A model generated the notes under the pieces. That model saw only the letters and a list, made by a program, of their open reading frames with translations. It did not search any database and was not told the DNA's origin. Positions 16,701-27,933 of a DNA stretch of 64,000 bases are shown piece after piece. Position numbers and translations under genes: made by a program. Source of the stretch: Acidimicrobiia bacterium (GTDB lineage: Bacteria; Actinomycetota; Acidimicrobiia; Acidimicrobiales; Aldehydirespiratoraceae); assembly GCA_022820805.1 (NCBI GenBank), contig JAJEEV010000009.1, positions 186,001 to 250,000 on the forward strand, read 5' to 3'. Each line of letters begins with the position of its first letter. The first letter of the stretch is position 1.

Positions 16701-18962
16701 GTGACCGTCACCGAGCCCAAGCCCAGCTACAAGTACATCGGTACCCGTCCCGTCCGCCACGACGGCGTCGAGAAGGTGACCGGCCGGGCCCGTTTCGCGG
16801 CCGACCTCAACCTGCCGGGGCAGCTCCACGGCATCGCGGTGCGCTCGCCCCACGCCCACGCCCGGATCGTGTCCATCGACACCTCAGAGGCGGAGGCCAT
16901 GCCGGGAGTCAAGTCGGTGATCACCGGCGACGACTTCCCGGCCGTCGCTCCCGGCGACCGCAACTACGACATGTGCGTCAACGTCATCGCCCGCGACAAG
17001 GTGTTCTACGAGGGCCACGCGGTCGCCGCGGTGGCCGCCATCACCCGGGAGCAGGCCCAGCAGGCCGCGGCCGCGGTGAAGGTCGCCTACGACGTGCTCC
17101 CGCCGGTTCTTACCATCGACGACGCGCTGGCCCCGGGCGCTCCGGTGCTGCACGGCCACATGCTGACGGCGGGGGCCGACCCGCCCGCGGAGGAGCCCTC
17201 GAACATCAGCAATATCACCCGGTTCGCGGGAGGCGACCTCGACGCCGGATTCGCCGCGGCCGACCTGGTGATCGAGCGGGAGTTCACCACCCAGCCGGTT
17301 CATCAGGGCTACATCGAGACCCACGCCTGCGTGGCCGACACCGGCCAGGACGGCCACACCAGCATCTGGTGCTCGTCGCAGGGGCATTTCAACGTCCGGT
17401 CGTCCACGGCGACGCTGCTCGGCTGGGAGACCACCCGCATCAGGGTGATCCCCGCCGAGATCGGCGGCGGCTTCGGCGGCAAGACCACCATCTACCTGGA
17501 GCCGCTGGCGGTGGCGATGTCGGCCAAGGCCGGCCGCCCCGTGAAGATGGTGATGTCCCGCGACGAGGTGTTCCGAGCCACCGGGCCCGCCCCGGGGACC
17601 AGGCTCAAGGTCAAGCTCGGTGTCCAGAGCGACGGCAACCTGGTGGCCGGGGACGCGTACTTGATCTACACGAACGGCGCCTACGCCGGCCCCGGAGGGC
17701 TGCTGGGCGCCATGACCGTGTTCGAGTCCTACGACATCGAGAACTTCAACATCGAGGCGCTGGACGTCGTGATCAACACCGCCCGCTCGGCGGCCTACCG
17801 GGCGCCGGCGGCGCCGCTCACCGCCTTCGCGATGGAGACCCTGCTTGACGAGGTCGCCACCGAGCTCGGCATCGACCCGATGGACCTGCGGCTCCAGAAC
17901 GCGGTCACCGAGGGCGACCCGTCCACTATGGGGTTCCCCTTCGCCCGCATCGGCTTCGTGGAGTGCCTAGAGGCGATCCGCGACCATCCGCACTACACCG
18001 CCCCGCTGGGACCCAACCAGGGCCGCGGCCTGGCCGCCGGCTACTGGTTCAACATCGGGGAGTCGTCCAGCGCCACCGTCAACCTCAATGAGGACGGCAC
18101 CGCCACCGTGGTCACCGGCAGCCCCGACATCGGCGGGAGCCGGGCCTCGATGGCGCTGATGGCGGCCGAGGTTCTGGGCATCGACGTCTACGACATCCGT
18201 CCGGTGGTGGGCGACACCGAGGCGGTCGGCTTCACCGATGTCACCGAGGGCAGCCGGGCAACGTTCGCCACCGGGATGGCCGTGGTGGAGGCCAGCCGCA
18301 AGATGGTGGTCGAGCTGCGAGGCCGGGCCGCCAAGATGATGGGCGTCGACGTCGACGACATCGACTGGGTGGACGGCCAGGCCGTGTACACCGGCAGCGA
18401 CGGCGAGAAGGACCCGCTGCCGCTGGCGGCGATCACCGGCAAGGCCAAGCGCACCGGCGGCCCGTTGACGACCACCGGTTCGTTGGAGGCTCACGGCGCC
18501 GGTCCCGGCTTCGCGGTGCATCTTTGCGACGTGGAGGTAGATCAGGAGACCGGGGTGGTGAGGGTCGTGCGCTACACGGCCTCCCAGGACGCGGGAACCG
18601 CGATCCATCCCAGCTACGTGGAGGGCCAGATCCAGGGCGGGGTGGCCCAGGGCGTCGGCTGGGCTCTCAACGAGGAGTACATCTACGACTCCGACGGCGT
18701 GATGGAGAACCCGAGCTTCCTCGACTACCGGGTGCCGGTGGCCTCGTACCTGCCCATGATCGACGCGATCATCGTGGAGGTCCCCAACCCGGCCCATCCC
18801 TACGGCGTGCGCGGCGTGGGCGAGACCGGCATCGTGCCGCCGATCCCGGCGGTGGCCAACGCCATCCACAACGCCACCGGCTGCCGCCTCCGCGACCTGC
18901 CGATGTCGCCCATCCGGGTGCTGGACGCCATCACGTCCAACGGCGGCTCCAAAGGCGCATAG
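16701..18962 (+). CDS. xanthine dehydrogenase family molybdopterin-binding subunit
   Basis: 753 residues, the catalytic Mo-pterin subunit. Present: RHDGVEKVTGRARFAADL at the start, VHQGYIETHA, IGGGFGGKT (Mo-pterin loop) and near the C-terminus GVRGVGETGIVPPIP with the base-catalyst Glu. The loop that carries AYRCSFR in form I CO dehydrogenase reads AYRAPAAPLTAF here, so it is not a true CoxL; it hydroxylates another substrate, perhaps an aromatic or heterocycle. The start is GTG 8 nt after the small subunit. A MoaD-like gene follows at once. Confidence 0.88.
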   Translation: MTVTEPKPSYKYIGTRPVRHDGVEKVTGRARFAADLNLPGQLHGIAVRSPHAHARIVSIDTSEAEAMPGVKSVITGDDFPAVAPGDRNYDMCVNVIARDKVFYEGHAVAAVAAITREQAQQAAAAVKVAYDVLPPVLTIDDALAPGAPVLHGHMLTAGADPPAEEPSNISNITRFAGGDLDAGFAAADLVIEREFTTQPVHQGYIETHACVADTGQDGHTSIWCSSQGHFNVRSSTATLLGWETTRIRVIPAEIGGGFGGKTTIYLEPLAVAMSAKAGRPVKMVMSRDEVFRATGPAPGTRLKVKLGVQSDGNLVAGDAYLIYTNGAYAGPGGLLGAMTVFESYDIENFNIEALDVVINTARSAAYRAPAAPLTAFAMETLLDEVATELGIDPMDLRLQNAVTEGDPSTMGFPFARIGFVECLEAIRDHPHYTAPLGPNQGRGLAAGYWFNIGESSSATVNLNEDGTATVVTGSPDIGGSRASMALMAAEVLGIDVYDIRPVVGDTEAVGFTDVTEGSRATFATGMAVVEASRKMVVELRGRAAKMMGVDVDDIDWVDGQAVYTGSDGEKDPLPLAAITGKAKRTGGPLTTTGSLEAHGAGPGFAVHLCDVEVDQETGVVRVVRYTASQDAGTAIHPSYVEGQIQGGVAQGVGWALNEEYIYDSDGVMENPSFLDYRVPVASYLPMIDAIIVEVPNPAHPYGVRGVGETGIVPPIPAVANAIHNATGCRLRDLPMSPIRVLDAITSNGGSKGA

Positions 18963-18982
18963 CCGCTGCGGGGACAGGTCGG

Positions 18983-19231
18983 GTGCCGGTCAGGGTTCAC
19001 CTGAGCTCCAACCTGCGGGGCCCGACCGGCGGCGTCGCGGAGGTCGAGGCCGAAGGCGCCACCGTCGGCGCGCTCATCGATGACCTGGACCGGCGCTATC
19101 CGGGTCTGGGCGACGCCCTGCGGTCCGGGGTTTCGGTGGTGATCAACGACCTGCTCATCGCCCACCCCGACTACGAGCCGGTCGCGGACGGCGCCCGGAT
19201 CTACTTCGTCCCCCAGACGGCCGGCGGTTGA
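18983..19231 (+). CDS. MoaD/ThiS family sulfur-carrier protein
   Basis: 82 residues, a ubiquitin-like beta-grasp protein ending in the diglycine tail QTAGG needed for adenylation and thiocarboxylation. GATVGALIDDLDRRYPGL and GARIYFVPQTAGG match the MoaD pattern. MoaD supplies sulfur for molybdopterin synthesis; a copy beside a Mo hydroxylase suggests a dedicated supply, though other sulfur-carrier roles are possible. The GTG start lies 20 nt after the Mo subunit. No MoaE or adenylating enzyme is nearby, so the partner must lie elsewhere. It converges with hisC. Confidence 0.82.
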   Translation: MPVRVHLSSNLRGPTGGVAEVEAEGATVGALIDDLDRRYPGLGDALRSGVSVVINDLLIAHPDYEPVADGARIYFVPQTAGG

Positions 19232-19250
19232 CCCGGGTCCACGACGCGGG

Positions 19251-20372
19251 TCAGGCCGGCTGGGCCACTCCGGCGAGGGTGGCCAGGAAGCGGTCGTTCT
19301 GCGCAGGCGTGCCGATCGTCACCCGGATGCCGATCCCGGAGAAGGGGCGCACCACCACGCCGCGCTGCTCAAGGGCGATGCAGACATCGTCGGTGCGGTC
19401 GGCCAGCGGCATCCACACGAAGTTGGCCTGGGCGTCGGGGATATCCCATCCGTCGGCAGCCAGGGCCGCGGCCACCCGGGCCCGCTCGGCGCGGATCGCG
19501 TCGATGTTGGCCTGTGCCTCGACGGCGACCTCGTCGCTGAGAGCGGCCAGCGCGGCGGCCTGGGCCAGCCCGTTGACGTTGAAGGGCATCAGGCACTTGT
19601 CGATGGCCGACACCACCTCGGTATGGCCCATCACATACCCGACCCTCAGGCTGGCCAGCCCGTAGGCCTTGGAGAAGGTGCGCGCCACGGCCAGGTTGTC
19701 GAAGCGGGGCAGCAGCTCGGCCACCGGGTCGCCTAGGGCGGGGTCGGCGAACTCGCGGTAGGCCTCGTCCACCAGCACCACCACATCGTCGGGAATGCTC
19801 TCGGCCAGCCGGCCCACCGCCGCGGTCGACACCGCGTTACCGGTGGGGTTGTTGGGTGTGGCCAGCAGCACCAGCTTGGTCCGCTCGGTGACCGCGGCCG
19901 CCACCGCGTCGAGGTCGAAGGCGTGCTCCGCGGTGAGCGGCACCCGCACGAGGGTCCCACCCATGGTCTGCACCGAGATCGGGTAGGCCTCGAAGGAGAT
20001 CCAGGGCGTTACCACCTCGTCGCCGGGGTCGACGTAGGCAGTGGCCAGCTGGTACAGCAGAGCGACCGAGCCCGCGCCCACGGTCACCTGCTCGACGTCC
20101 AGCTCCAACCGGTCGGCCAGTGCCTCGCGTACCACGGTGGCCCGGTGGTCGCAGTAGATGTTGGCGCCCCGGCAGGCCTCCGCCACCGCCTGCACCACCG
20201 CGGCCGGGGGTGGGTAGGGGTTCTCGTTGGAGGCCAGCTTGATGGCCTCGGAGATGTTGTGCTCCCGCTCGGCCTGCTCGGCGGCCTTGCCCGGCTTGTA
20301 CGCGGGCAGGGCGTCCACCGCGGGTCGCACCCGCCCCACAGGCTTGGCCGGCTCGGTCTCGGATGAGGGCAT
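19251..20372 (-). CDS. hisC: histidinol-phosphate aminotransferase
   Basis: 373 residues, fold-type I PLP aminotransferase. The N-terminus ([30 protein letters not shown] across residues 25-54) is typical of HisC; further marks are [22 protein letters not shown] and the PLP lysine in [17 protein letters not shown]. It converts imidazole-acetol phosphate and glutamate to histidinol phosphate; some actinobacterial homologues act on aromatic 2-oxo acids instead. No other his gene is in the window, so this is an isolated copy. Divergent from the copper ATPase gene. Confidence 0.87.
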   Translation of the reverse strand: MPSSETEPAKPVGRVRPAVDALPAYKPGKAAEQAEREHNISEAIKLASNENPYPPPAAVVQAVAEACRGANIYCDHRATVVREALADRLELDVEQVTVGAGSVALLYQLATAYVDPGDEVVTPWISFEAYPISVQTMGGTLVRVPLTAEHAFDLDAVAAAVTERTKLVLLATPNNPTGNAVSTAAVGRLAESIPDDVVVLVDEAYREFADPALGDPVAELLPRFDNLAVARTFSKAYGLASLRVGYVMGHTEVVSAIDKCLMPFNVNGLAQAAALAALSDEVAVEAQANIDAIRAERARVAAALAADGWDIPDAQANFVWMPLADRTDDVCIALEQRGVVVRPFSGIGIRVTIGTPAQNDRFLATLAGVAQPA

Positions 20373-20459
20373 CCCGCAAGTCTGCCCGATGGCGGCCGCC
20401 CCCCGCAGTCAGGGACAGCTGAGGCGGCCCGCACGGGAATTTCGGCGGGGCCGCAGGCG

Positions 20460-20465
20460 TAGCAT
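20460..20465 (+). promoter_or_regulatory. -10 box for copper ATPase gene
   Basis: TAGCAT lies 7 nt before the ATG at 20473. No ribosome binding site. Supports the chosen start and a leaderless mRNA. Confidence 0.5.
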
Positions 20466-20472
20466 TAGGGGC

Positions 20473-22616
<2,144 letters not shown>

Positions 22617-22620
<4 letters not shown>

Positions 22621-23096
22621 CAGGAGGACAGATCGAGCGATCTGGCCCCACCTCCGCCGTCATCGTGATGGTCGTGGCCATCGCTGCCGCCATCTCTGGT
22701 TGTTCCGCCTTGCAGGGCGGTGACGAGCCCCGTCTCCGCGGCAGGGCCGATGCGTCGGATCCCGAGCTTGTCGCCCGGGGGTCCGCGGTCTACGCGGAAT
22801 CGTGCGCATCATGTCACGGCGTGAATCTTGAAGGACAGCCGAACTGGCGGGTCAGAAGAGCCGACGGGACCCTTCCCGCGCCTCCACATGACGAGACTGG
22901 CCACACGTGGCATCACACCGATGTTCAGTTGTTCGAAACGACCAAGAGAGGCACGGAAGCCATCGTCGGGGGGGACTACAAGAGCGAGATGCGTGGTTTC
23001 GCCGCCGAACTCGACGACGAGGACATCTGGGCTGTTCTGGCCTACATCAAGAGCGAGTGGCCCGCAGACATTCAGGCTGCGCAAGCACGGCGGTAG
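22617..23096 (+). CDS. c-type cytochrome lipoprotein
   Basis: 159 residues. A hydrophobic signal ([15 protein letters not shown]) ends in a lipobox with Cys29, so it should be lipid-anchored outside the membrane. One heme site, CASCH at residues 63-67, and a likely Met axial ligand in YKSEMRGF; this is the small mono-heme class found in cccA/SenC-linked proteins. ATG overlaps the copper ATPase stop (ATGA), so the pair is co-translated. Base composition is slightly lower in GC than the neighbours. Its electron partner is not evident; copper delivery to an oxidase is one idea. Confidence 0.85.
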
Positions 23097-23220
23097 GAAC
23101 GGCCGGCGGGACCCGCCGATCAGTCCGTGGCAGGGAATGCGCGATCAGTTATAGGCTCTAACAGATTGACCGGAGGCGCTCCGGGCATCAGAACTCGCGG
23201 CTGACGGGAGGGACGCACAC

Positions 23221-24987
23221 ATGACTCGTATGACCCCGAGCGAGGCGTTTGTTGAGACGATGGTCGCCCACGGTGTGGACACCATCTTCGGCATCATGGG
23301 CAGCGCGTTCATGGACGCCATGGACATCTTCGAGCCGGCCGGCATCGAGTTGGTGCCGGTGGTCCATGAGCAGGGCGCGGCCCACATGGCCGACGGGTTC
23401 TCCCGGGTGTCGGGCCGCCACGGAGTGGTGATCGGCCAGAACGGTCCCGGCATCTCAAACTGCGTCACGGCCGTCGCCGCGGCGTTCTGGGCCCACAGCC
23501 CGGTGGTGATCGTCACGCCCGAGGCCGGGACCATGGGCATCGGGCTGGGCGGCTTCCAGGAGGCCAACCAGCTGCCGATGTTCGAGGAGTTCACCAAGTA
23601 CCAAGGCCACGTCAACAACGAGCACCGCATGGCCGAGCTCACCGCGCGCTGCTTCGACCGGGCCCTGTCGGAGATGGGTCCCACCCAGCTCAACATCCCC
23701 CGCGATCGCTTCTACGGCGACATCGACGTCGAGATCCCCCAGCCCCAGCGCCTCGACCGCGGCCCCGGCGGCGACCGCACCCTCGACCAGGCCGCCGAGT
23801 TGCTGGCGTCGGCCTCGTTCCCGGTCATGATCTCCGGCGGCGGGGTGGTGATGGGCGACGCCATGGCCGAGACGGTGGCGCTGGCCGAGCGCCTCGGGTG
23901 TCCGGTGGTGAACAGCTACCTCCACAACGACTCGTTCCCGGCCTCGCACCCGCAGTGGTGCGGGCCGCTCGGGTACCAGGGCTCCAAGGCGGCCATGCGG
24001 CTGATCTCGCGTGCCGATGTGGTGCTGGCCCTCGGCACCCGCCTCGGGCCGTTCGGCACCCTGCCCCAGCACGGGCTCGACTACTGGCCGACCGGGGCCA
24101 AGGTGATCCAGGTCGACGCCGACTCCAGGATGCTCGGGCTGGTCAAGCGCATAGACGTCGGCATCTGCGGCGACGCCGGCGCGGCCGCGGCCGCGCTGAG
24201 CGCCAGGCTGGCCGGCCGCGAGCTGGCCTGCGACGCCACCCGGGTGCAGCGGGCGGCGGAGACGGCAGGCGACAAGGCCGACTGGGAGGCCGAACTCGAC
24301 GACTGGACCGAGGAGACCGACGACTTCAGCGTGGACATGATCAAGCAGGCCGCGGCCGAGGCCGACGACTGGATGCATCCCCGCCAGGTGCTGCGCGAGC
24401 TGGAGAGGGCGATGCCCGAGCGGGTGATGGTGTCGACCGACATCGGCAACATCAACTCGGTGTCCAACAGCTACCTGCGATTCGAGGAGCCCCGGTCGTT
24501 CTTGGCCGCCATGAGCTGGGGCAACTGCGGCTACGCCCTGCCGACCGTCATCGGGGCAAAGAAGGCCGCACCGGACCGCCCCGCGGTGGCCTACGCCGGC
24601 GACGGCGCCTGGGCGATGAGCATGGTCGAGACCATGACCGCGGTGCGCCACGACATCCCGGTCACCGCAGTGGTGTTCCACAACCGCCAGTGGGGCGCGG
24701 AGAAGAAGAACCAGGTCGACTTCTACGGGCGTCGCTTCGTGGCCGGCGAGCTCGACGGCGGCGAGGACTGGTCGGAGGTGGCCCGGGCCATGGGGGCCGA
24801 CGGGGTGCGGGTCAACCAGCTCGAGGACGTCGGCCCCGCGCTGACCGCGGCCATCGACGCCCAGATGAACGGGGGCCGCACCACCGTCATCGAAGCCATG
24901 TGCACCAAGGAGCTGGGCGACCCGTTCCGCAAGGACGCCCTCAGCCGCCCGGTCCGCCACCTCGACAAGTACCAGGACTACACCTGA
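23221..24987 (+). CDS. xsc: sulfoacetaldehyde acetyltransferase
   Basis: 588 residues, a thiamine diphosphate enzyme. The N-terminus (MTPSEAFVETMVAHGVDTIF, VHEQGAAHMADGFSRVSGRH, AFWAHSPVVIVTPEAGTMG, EMGPTQLNIPRDRFYGD) agrees closely with Xsc rather than with general acetolactate synthases; the ThDP motif is near YAGDGAWAMSMVET. Xsc converts sulfoacetaldehyde and phosphate to acetyl phosphate and sulfite during taurine or other C2-sulfonate use. Usual partners (phosphate acetyltransferase, taurine aminotransferase, sulfite exporter) are absent here. ATG has a GGGAGGGAC ribosome binding site. A TATAGGCT stretch 65 nt upstream may be its promoter. Confidence 0.9.
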   Translation: MTRMTPSEAFVETMVAHGVDTIFGIMGSAFMDAMDIFEPAGIELVPVVHEQGAAHMADGFSRVSGRHGVVIGQNGPGISNCVTAVAAAFWAHSPVVIVTPEAGTMGIGLGGFQEANQLPMFEEFTKYQGHVNNEHRMAELTARCFDRALSEMGPTQLNIPRDRFYGDIDVEIPQPQRLDRGPGGDRTLDQAAELLASASFPVMISGGGVVMGDAMAETVALAERLGCPVVNSYLHNDSFPASHPQWCGPLGYQGSKAAMRLISRADVVLALGTRLGPFGTLPQHGLDYWPTGAKVIQVDADSRMLGLVKRIDVGICGDAGAAAAALSARLAGRELACDATRVQRAAETAGDKADWEAELDDWTEETDDFSVDMIKQAAAEADDWMHPRQVLRELERAMPERVMVSTDIGNINSVSNSYLRFEEPRSFLAAMSWGNCGYALPTVIGAKKAAPDRPAVAYAGDGAWAMSMVETMTAVRHDIPVTAVVFHNRQWGAEKKNQVDFYGRRFVAGELDGGEDWSEVARAMGADGVRVNQLEDVGPALTAAIDAQMNGGRTTVIEAMCTKELGDPFRKDALSRPVRHLDKYQDYT

Positions 24988-25074
24988 CCCCCGCTTGGCC
25001 CCAGCCGGAGCCGCGCCGTCAACCGGTGGCTCTGGTTCCGCTCGTCCGTCCACCTGGTCAGGCAAGATCACACG

Positions 25075-25099
25075 GAAATCGTGGTATCGTGAAACCGTG
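25075..25099 (+). promoter_or_regulatory. vapB promoter with iterated operator repeats
   Basis: Three 8-bp-spaced repeats, ATCGTG-GT, ATCGTG-AA and ACCGTG-AG, run into the antitoxin start codon. TATCGT at 25085-25090 makes a -10 box 6 nt before the GTG at 25097. Outer CACGG and CCGTG arms form an inverted repeat. The arrangement fits autorepression by the antitoxin. Confidence 0.5.
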
Positions 25100-25327
25100 A
25101 GAAATGTGACCGTGAGCCTTGATGATGAGACCGCTCGTTGGGCGCGGATCGAGGCGGCCCGGCAGGACACGAGCCTGTCGCGCTTCGTGGGCAGAGTCCT
25201 GCGTGAGCGGATGGCGGGGTCCGGTGACTACGAGCACGCCCTCCAGTCGTACCTGAGCCGCGAGCCGGCTCCCTTGCGAGAGGCCGGTCAGCCCTACCCT
25301 TCGCGCGACGAAGTCCACCGGCGCTGA
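25097..25327 (+). CDS. VapB-like antitoxin
   Basis: 76 residues. MRNVTVSLDDETARWARIEAA-type N-terminus followed by SLSRFVGRVLRERM fits a ribbon-helix-helix DNA-binding fold. The tail (REPAPLREAGQPYPSRDEVH) would wrap the toxin. It precedes a PIN-domain gene by 6 nt, the classical order of type II toxin-antitoxin pairs. GTG at 25097 follows a -10 box by 6 nt and is read as leaderless. The gene likely represses itself through the repeats that overlap its start. Confidence 0.82.
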   Translation: MRNVTVSLDDETARWARIEAARQDTSLSRFVGRVLRERMAGSGDYEHALQSYLSREPAPLREAGQPYPSRDEVHRR

Positions 25328-25333
25328 GCTCGC

Positions 25334-25768
25334 GTGGCTGTCTTCGTCGACACCAACGTCCTCGTCTATGCCCGCGATGCGTCCGAGCCCGCCAAGCAGC
25401 AGCGGGCCGCCGATTGGGTATCGGCGCTGTGGACGTCACGCTCCGGGCGTATCAGCGTCCAGGTGCTCAACGAGTACTACGTCACGGTCACGCGCAAGCT
25501 CGTGCCCGGTATGCAGCCAGTCGACGCTCGTGCCGACGTCGCCGATCTGCTCTCATGGCGACCCGTGCTCGTGGACGCCGATGTCGTGACCGCGGCCTTC
25601 GCCGTCGCCGATCGATTCGGCCTGTCCCATTGGGATGCACTGATCGTCGCCGCCGCGCAGGCGGCCGGTTGCGACCGCTTGCTCACCGAGGATCTTCAGG
25701 ACGGCCAGAGACTCGGAGACGTGACTGTCGTGGATCCGTTCGCACATCACCCCGAGACCTTGATCTGA
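25334..25768 (+). CDS. PIN-domain toxin, VapC-like
   Basis: 144 residues. The PIN ribonuclease acidic residues are in place: Asp in VFVDTNVLVYARD, Glu in VQVLNEYYV, Asp in HWDALIVAAAQ and Asp near LLTEDLQDG. VapC toxins cleave tRNA or rRNA when released from the antitoxin. GTG start, 6 nt after the antitoxin stop. Unlike the neighbours, this gene has more A/T at third codon positions, consistent with transfer. Confidence 0.87.
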   Translation: MAVFVDTNVLVYARDASEPAKQQRAADWVSALWTSRSGRISVQVLNEYYVTVTRKLVPGMQPVDARADVADLLSWRPVLVDADVVTAAFAVADRFGLSHWDALIVAAAQAAGCDRLLTEDLQDGQRLGDVTVVDPFAHHPETLI

Positions 25769-25833
25769 GGTGCGCCGGCTGGGAGTGGGTCCGGCCGGCG
25801 CGTCCGGGGTCGGCTGTGTTCTCAGGCCGCGGG

Positions 25834-27846
25834 TCAGCTTGCGGGCAGCTCCAGGAGCCAGCCGATAATGATCAGATCCGGGTTGCGGAGGCTGCGGCCA
25901 TCGGCTTGCACCTTGCCCTGGTTGAGTTCGTAGATCTCCGGCCAGCGTGTCCCGGTGCCCAGGTGGACCCGGGCCAGGCGCCAGAGGCTGTCGCCCCGCA
26001 CCACCTTCACGGTGACGGTGGTGGGCTCCGGTTCGGGTTCCGGTTGGGCCTCAGCGGCGACGATCCGGTCACCGCCTGCGGCCGGATAGGCGGCCGCGGT
26101 GATCGTGCCGTCCAGGTCGGCCGCGATGAAGTCGGCCAGAGCCTGCTGGTAGGTCACGCCCATCGACGTGAACTCGATGCCGGCCAGCGGGTAGCAGTCG
26201 CCTCCGTTGGCCAGGAAGTTGATGGTGGCCACCACCACCGGCTCGCCCGGCACCACCGCGCCGTCGCGCACGATGGCGGTGCCGTCGTCGAGGGTGACCT
26301 CGCGGATCCGCGAGCCCGGGTCGCCGGCCAGCGAGCAGTCGCCGGCCCGGTCGGTGTCGCGGGCCGGGGCGGACGGGTCGTAGCTGAAGGTGAATCCCGA
26401 TACCTGCGGGAAATGGCCTCCGGCTCCGGGGATCCGGTCCACGGCCCGCTCCAGCAGCAACAGGAAGGTCTCGCGGGAGACTTCGCCCACCACCACGAAG
26501 TTGCGGAACGGGGCGATGTCCCAGGTGTCGCCGGTGGTGATGACCCCGGCCCCGATCACCGAGTCGTTGCGGATGCCGCCACCGTTCTGGATCCCGACGT
26601 CGGGTGACGGGGTGCCGAAGCCCGCGGACCGGTTGGCGGCCGCGGCCCTCAGGGCGTCGGCCAGGAGGTTGCCGAGGTTGGTGGCGACGGTGCGCACCCG
26701 CGGTCTGCGGCCGTCCAGGTCCACCTCGCTCGTGCCGATCACGTGAGCGTCGACCTCGGCCACGGCCGCGGCGAGGGGCTCGATCACCTCGGCCTGGACC
26801 TTGGGATCGGGCTCGATCCCGAAGTCGACCCCCACGGACTTGCCGGATGCGCTCGTGACGTTGCCGTCACCGTCGAAGTTGACGACCAGCTGCCCGATGC
26901 ACCGGTAGCCGCCGGGCGCGGTCACCACTGGAACCTCGACACCGGCGGCATCGCGCACGAGCAGCGGGTACGGCCCTACCGGCTCGAGGTCCGGAAGGCA
27001 GCTGTCGCCACCCTCCAGCAGTTCGTCGCCGCCGCCGGCGACCACCACGTCGACGCCGGTCAGGCCGGCCACCAGGGCGGTTTCCTCGTCGACGTCCTGG
27101 AGGTGGCTCACCAGCACGATCTTGTTCACACCCTGTGCGGTGAGCGCCTCGACCTCGGCCATGACCGCACGCCGGACGTCGGAGATCGCCACATTGCGGG
27201 GTGAGGAGATGTTGGGAAGCATGGGGGTCACCGCCCCGATCACGCCGACCTGCTGGCCGGCGGTGGTCACGACGGTGCTGGCGCCCAGCACGCCCGAGTC
27301 GACCAGCGCCTGGAGCGCGGGCTCGCCGGAGAAGTCGGCGTTGGCCGACAGGAACGGCACCGTCTCGTTGAATCCCCTGATGAACCGGGCGGTCACCTCG
27401 GGGCCGAGGTCGAAGTCGTGGTTGCCCAAGATGATGGCGTCGTAGAGGCCCCGCAGGGCGATTGAGTCATAGAGCGGGCCGCTGCCGGCCAGGGACACCC
27501 CGAGTTCCTGCGAGGCTAGGAAGTTGTCGCCGGCGCTGACCGTGAGCAGGCCCTCCCCGTCGTGCACCTGGGCTTGCATCTGCTTCATCAGCATCACGAA
27601 GCGGGCCACGCCGGGGAAGCCGTCGGTGCTGTTCAGGACGCCCGACGGGGTGCCGTCGACGGGATCCGGAACCAGCTTCGACTCGCCGTCGTTGTTGTGC
27701 AGGATCGTCAGTGTGAAGCTGTCGGCGCTGATGGGCACGGGAGTGGGCTGCGCACCAGCCGGACTCGCCGCCGCCGCGGAGGCCACCACGGCCGCCACTA
27801 GCACCGCGATCATCGCGCCCGTTCGCTTCGTTGGCTGGCTTCTCAT
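25834..27846 (-). CDS. secreted 5'-nucleotidase/metallophosphatase with LysM tail
   Basis: 670 residues. Signal peptide 1-33 (basic start, MIAVLVAAVVASAAAASPAGA). Calcineurin-like phosphatase domain: LTILHNNDGESKL, GNHDFDLGPE and a later GGGDELLEG region; 5'-nucleotidase C-terminal domain with GIQNGGGIRNDSVIGAG and PFRNFVVVGEVS. A proline/glutamate linker leads to a LysM domain (VVRGDSLWRLARVHLG to the C-terminus), which binds peptidoglycan or chitin. It releases phosphate from nucleotides or related esters at the cell surface. One odd point: the canonical DVHG/DFHG start of the phosphatase domain reads NNDGESK here. ATG has a GAGGTG ribosome binding site. Confidence 0.88.
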   Translation of the reverse strand: MRSQPTKRTGAMIAVLVAAVVASAAAASPAGAQPTPVPISADSFTLTILHNNDGESKLVPDPVDGTPSGVLNSTDGFPGVARFVMLMKQMQAQVHDGEGLLTVSAGDNFLASQELGVSLAGSGPLYDSIALRGLYDAIILGNHDFDLGPEVTARFIRGFNETVPFLSANADFSGEPALQALVDSGVLGASTVVTTAGQQVGVIGAVTPMLPNISSPRNVAISDVRRAVMAEVEALTAQGVNKIVLVSHLQDVDEETALVAGLTGVDVVVAGGGDELLEGGDSCLPDLEPVGPYPLLVRDAAGVEVPVVTAPGGYRCIGQLVVNFDGDGNVTSASGKSVGVDFGIEPDPKVQAEVIEPLAAAVAEVDAHVIGTSEVDLDGRRPRVRTVATNLGNLLADALRAAAANRSAGFGTPSPDVGIQNGGGIRNDSVIGAGVITTGDTWDIAPFRNFVVVGEVSRETFLLLLERAVDRIPGAGGHFPQVSGFTFSYDPSAPARDTDRAGDCSLAGDPGSRIREVTLDDGTAIVRDGAVVPGEPVVVATINFLANGGDCYPLAGIEFTSMGVTYQQALADFIAADLDGTITAAAYPAAGGDRIVAAEAQPEPEPEPTTVTVKVVRGDSLWRLARVHLGTGTRWPEIYELNQGKVQADGRSLRNPDLIIIGWLLELPAS

Positions 27847-27933
27847 CGGACACCTCTGATGGCGGGCCGGACGGGGGCGAAGGCTAACGCCTCGATCCGA
27901 TCCGGCGGAGCGCTCCTCGGGCCCGGAGCCTCC

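Noticed and set aside
16701-18962. Call of form I CO dehydrogenase for the Mo operon.
   Set aside because: The AYRCSFR loop is absent (AYRAPAAP instead), so CO oxidation is not supported.
23097-23220. tRNA or small RNA gene before xsc.
   Set aside because: No cloverleaf or T-loop consensus (GGTTCGA-type) is present.
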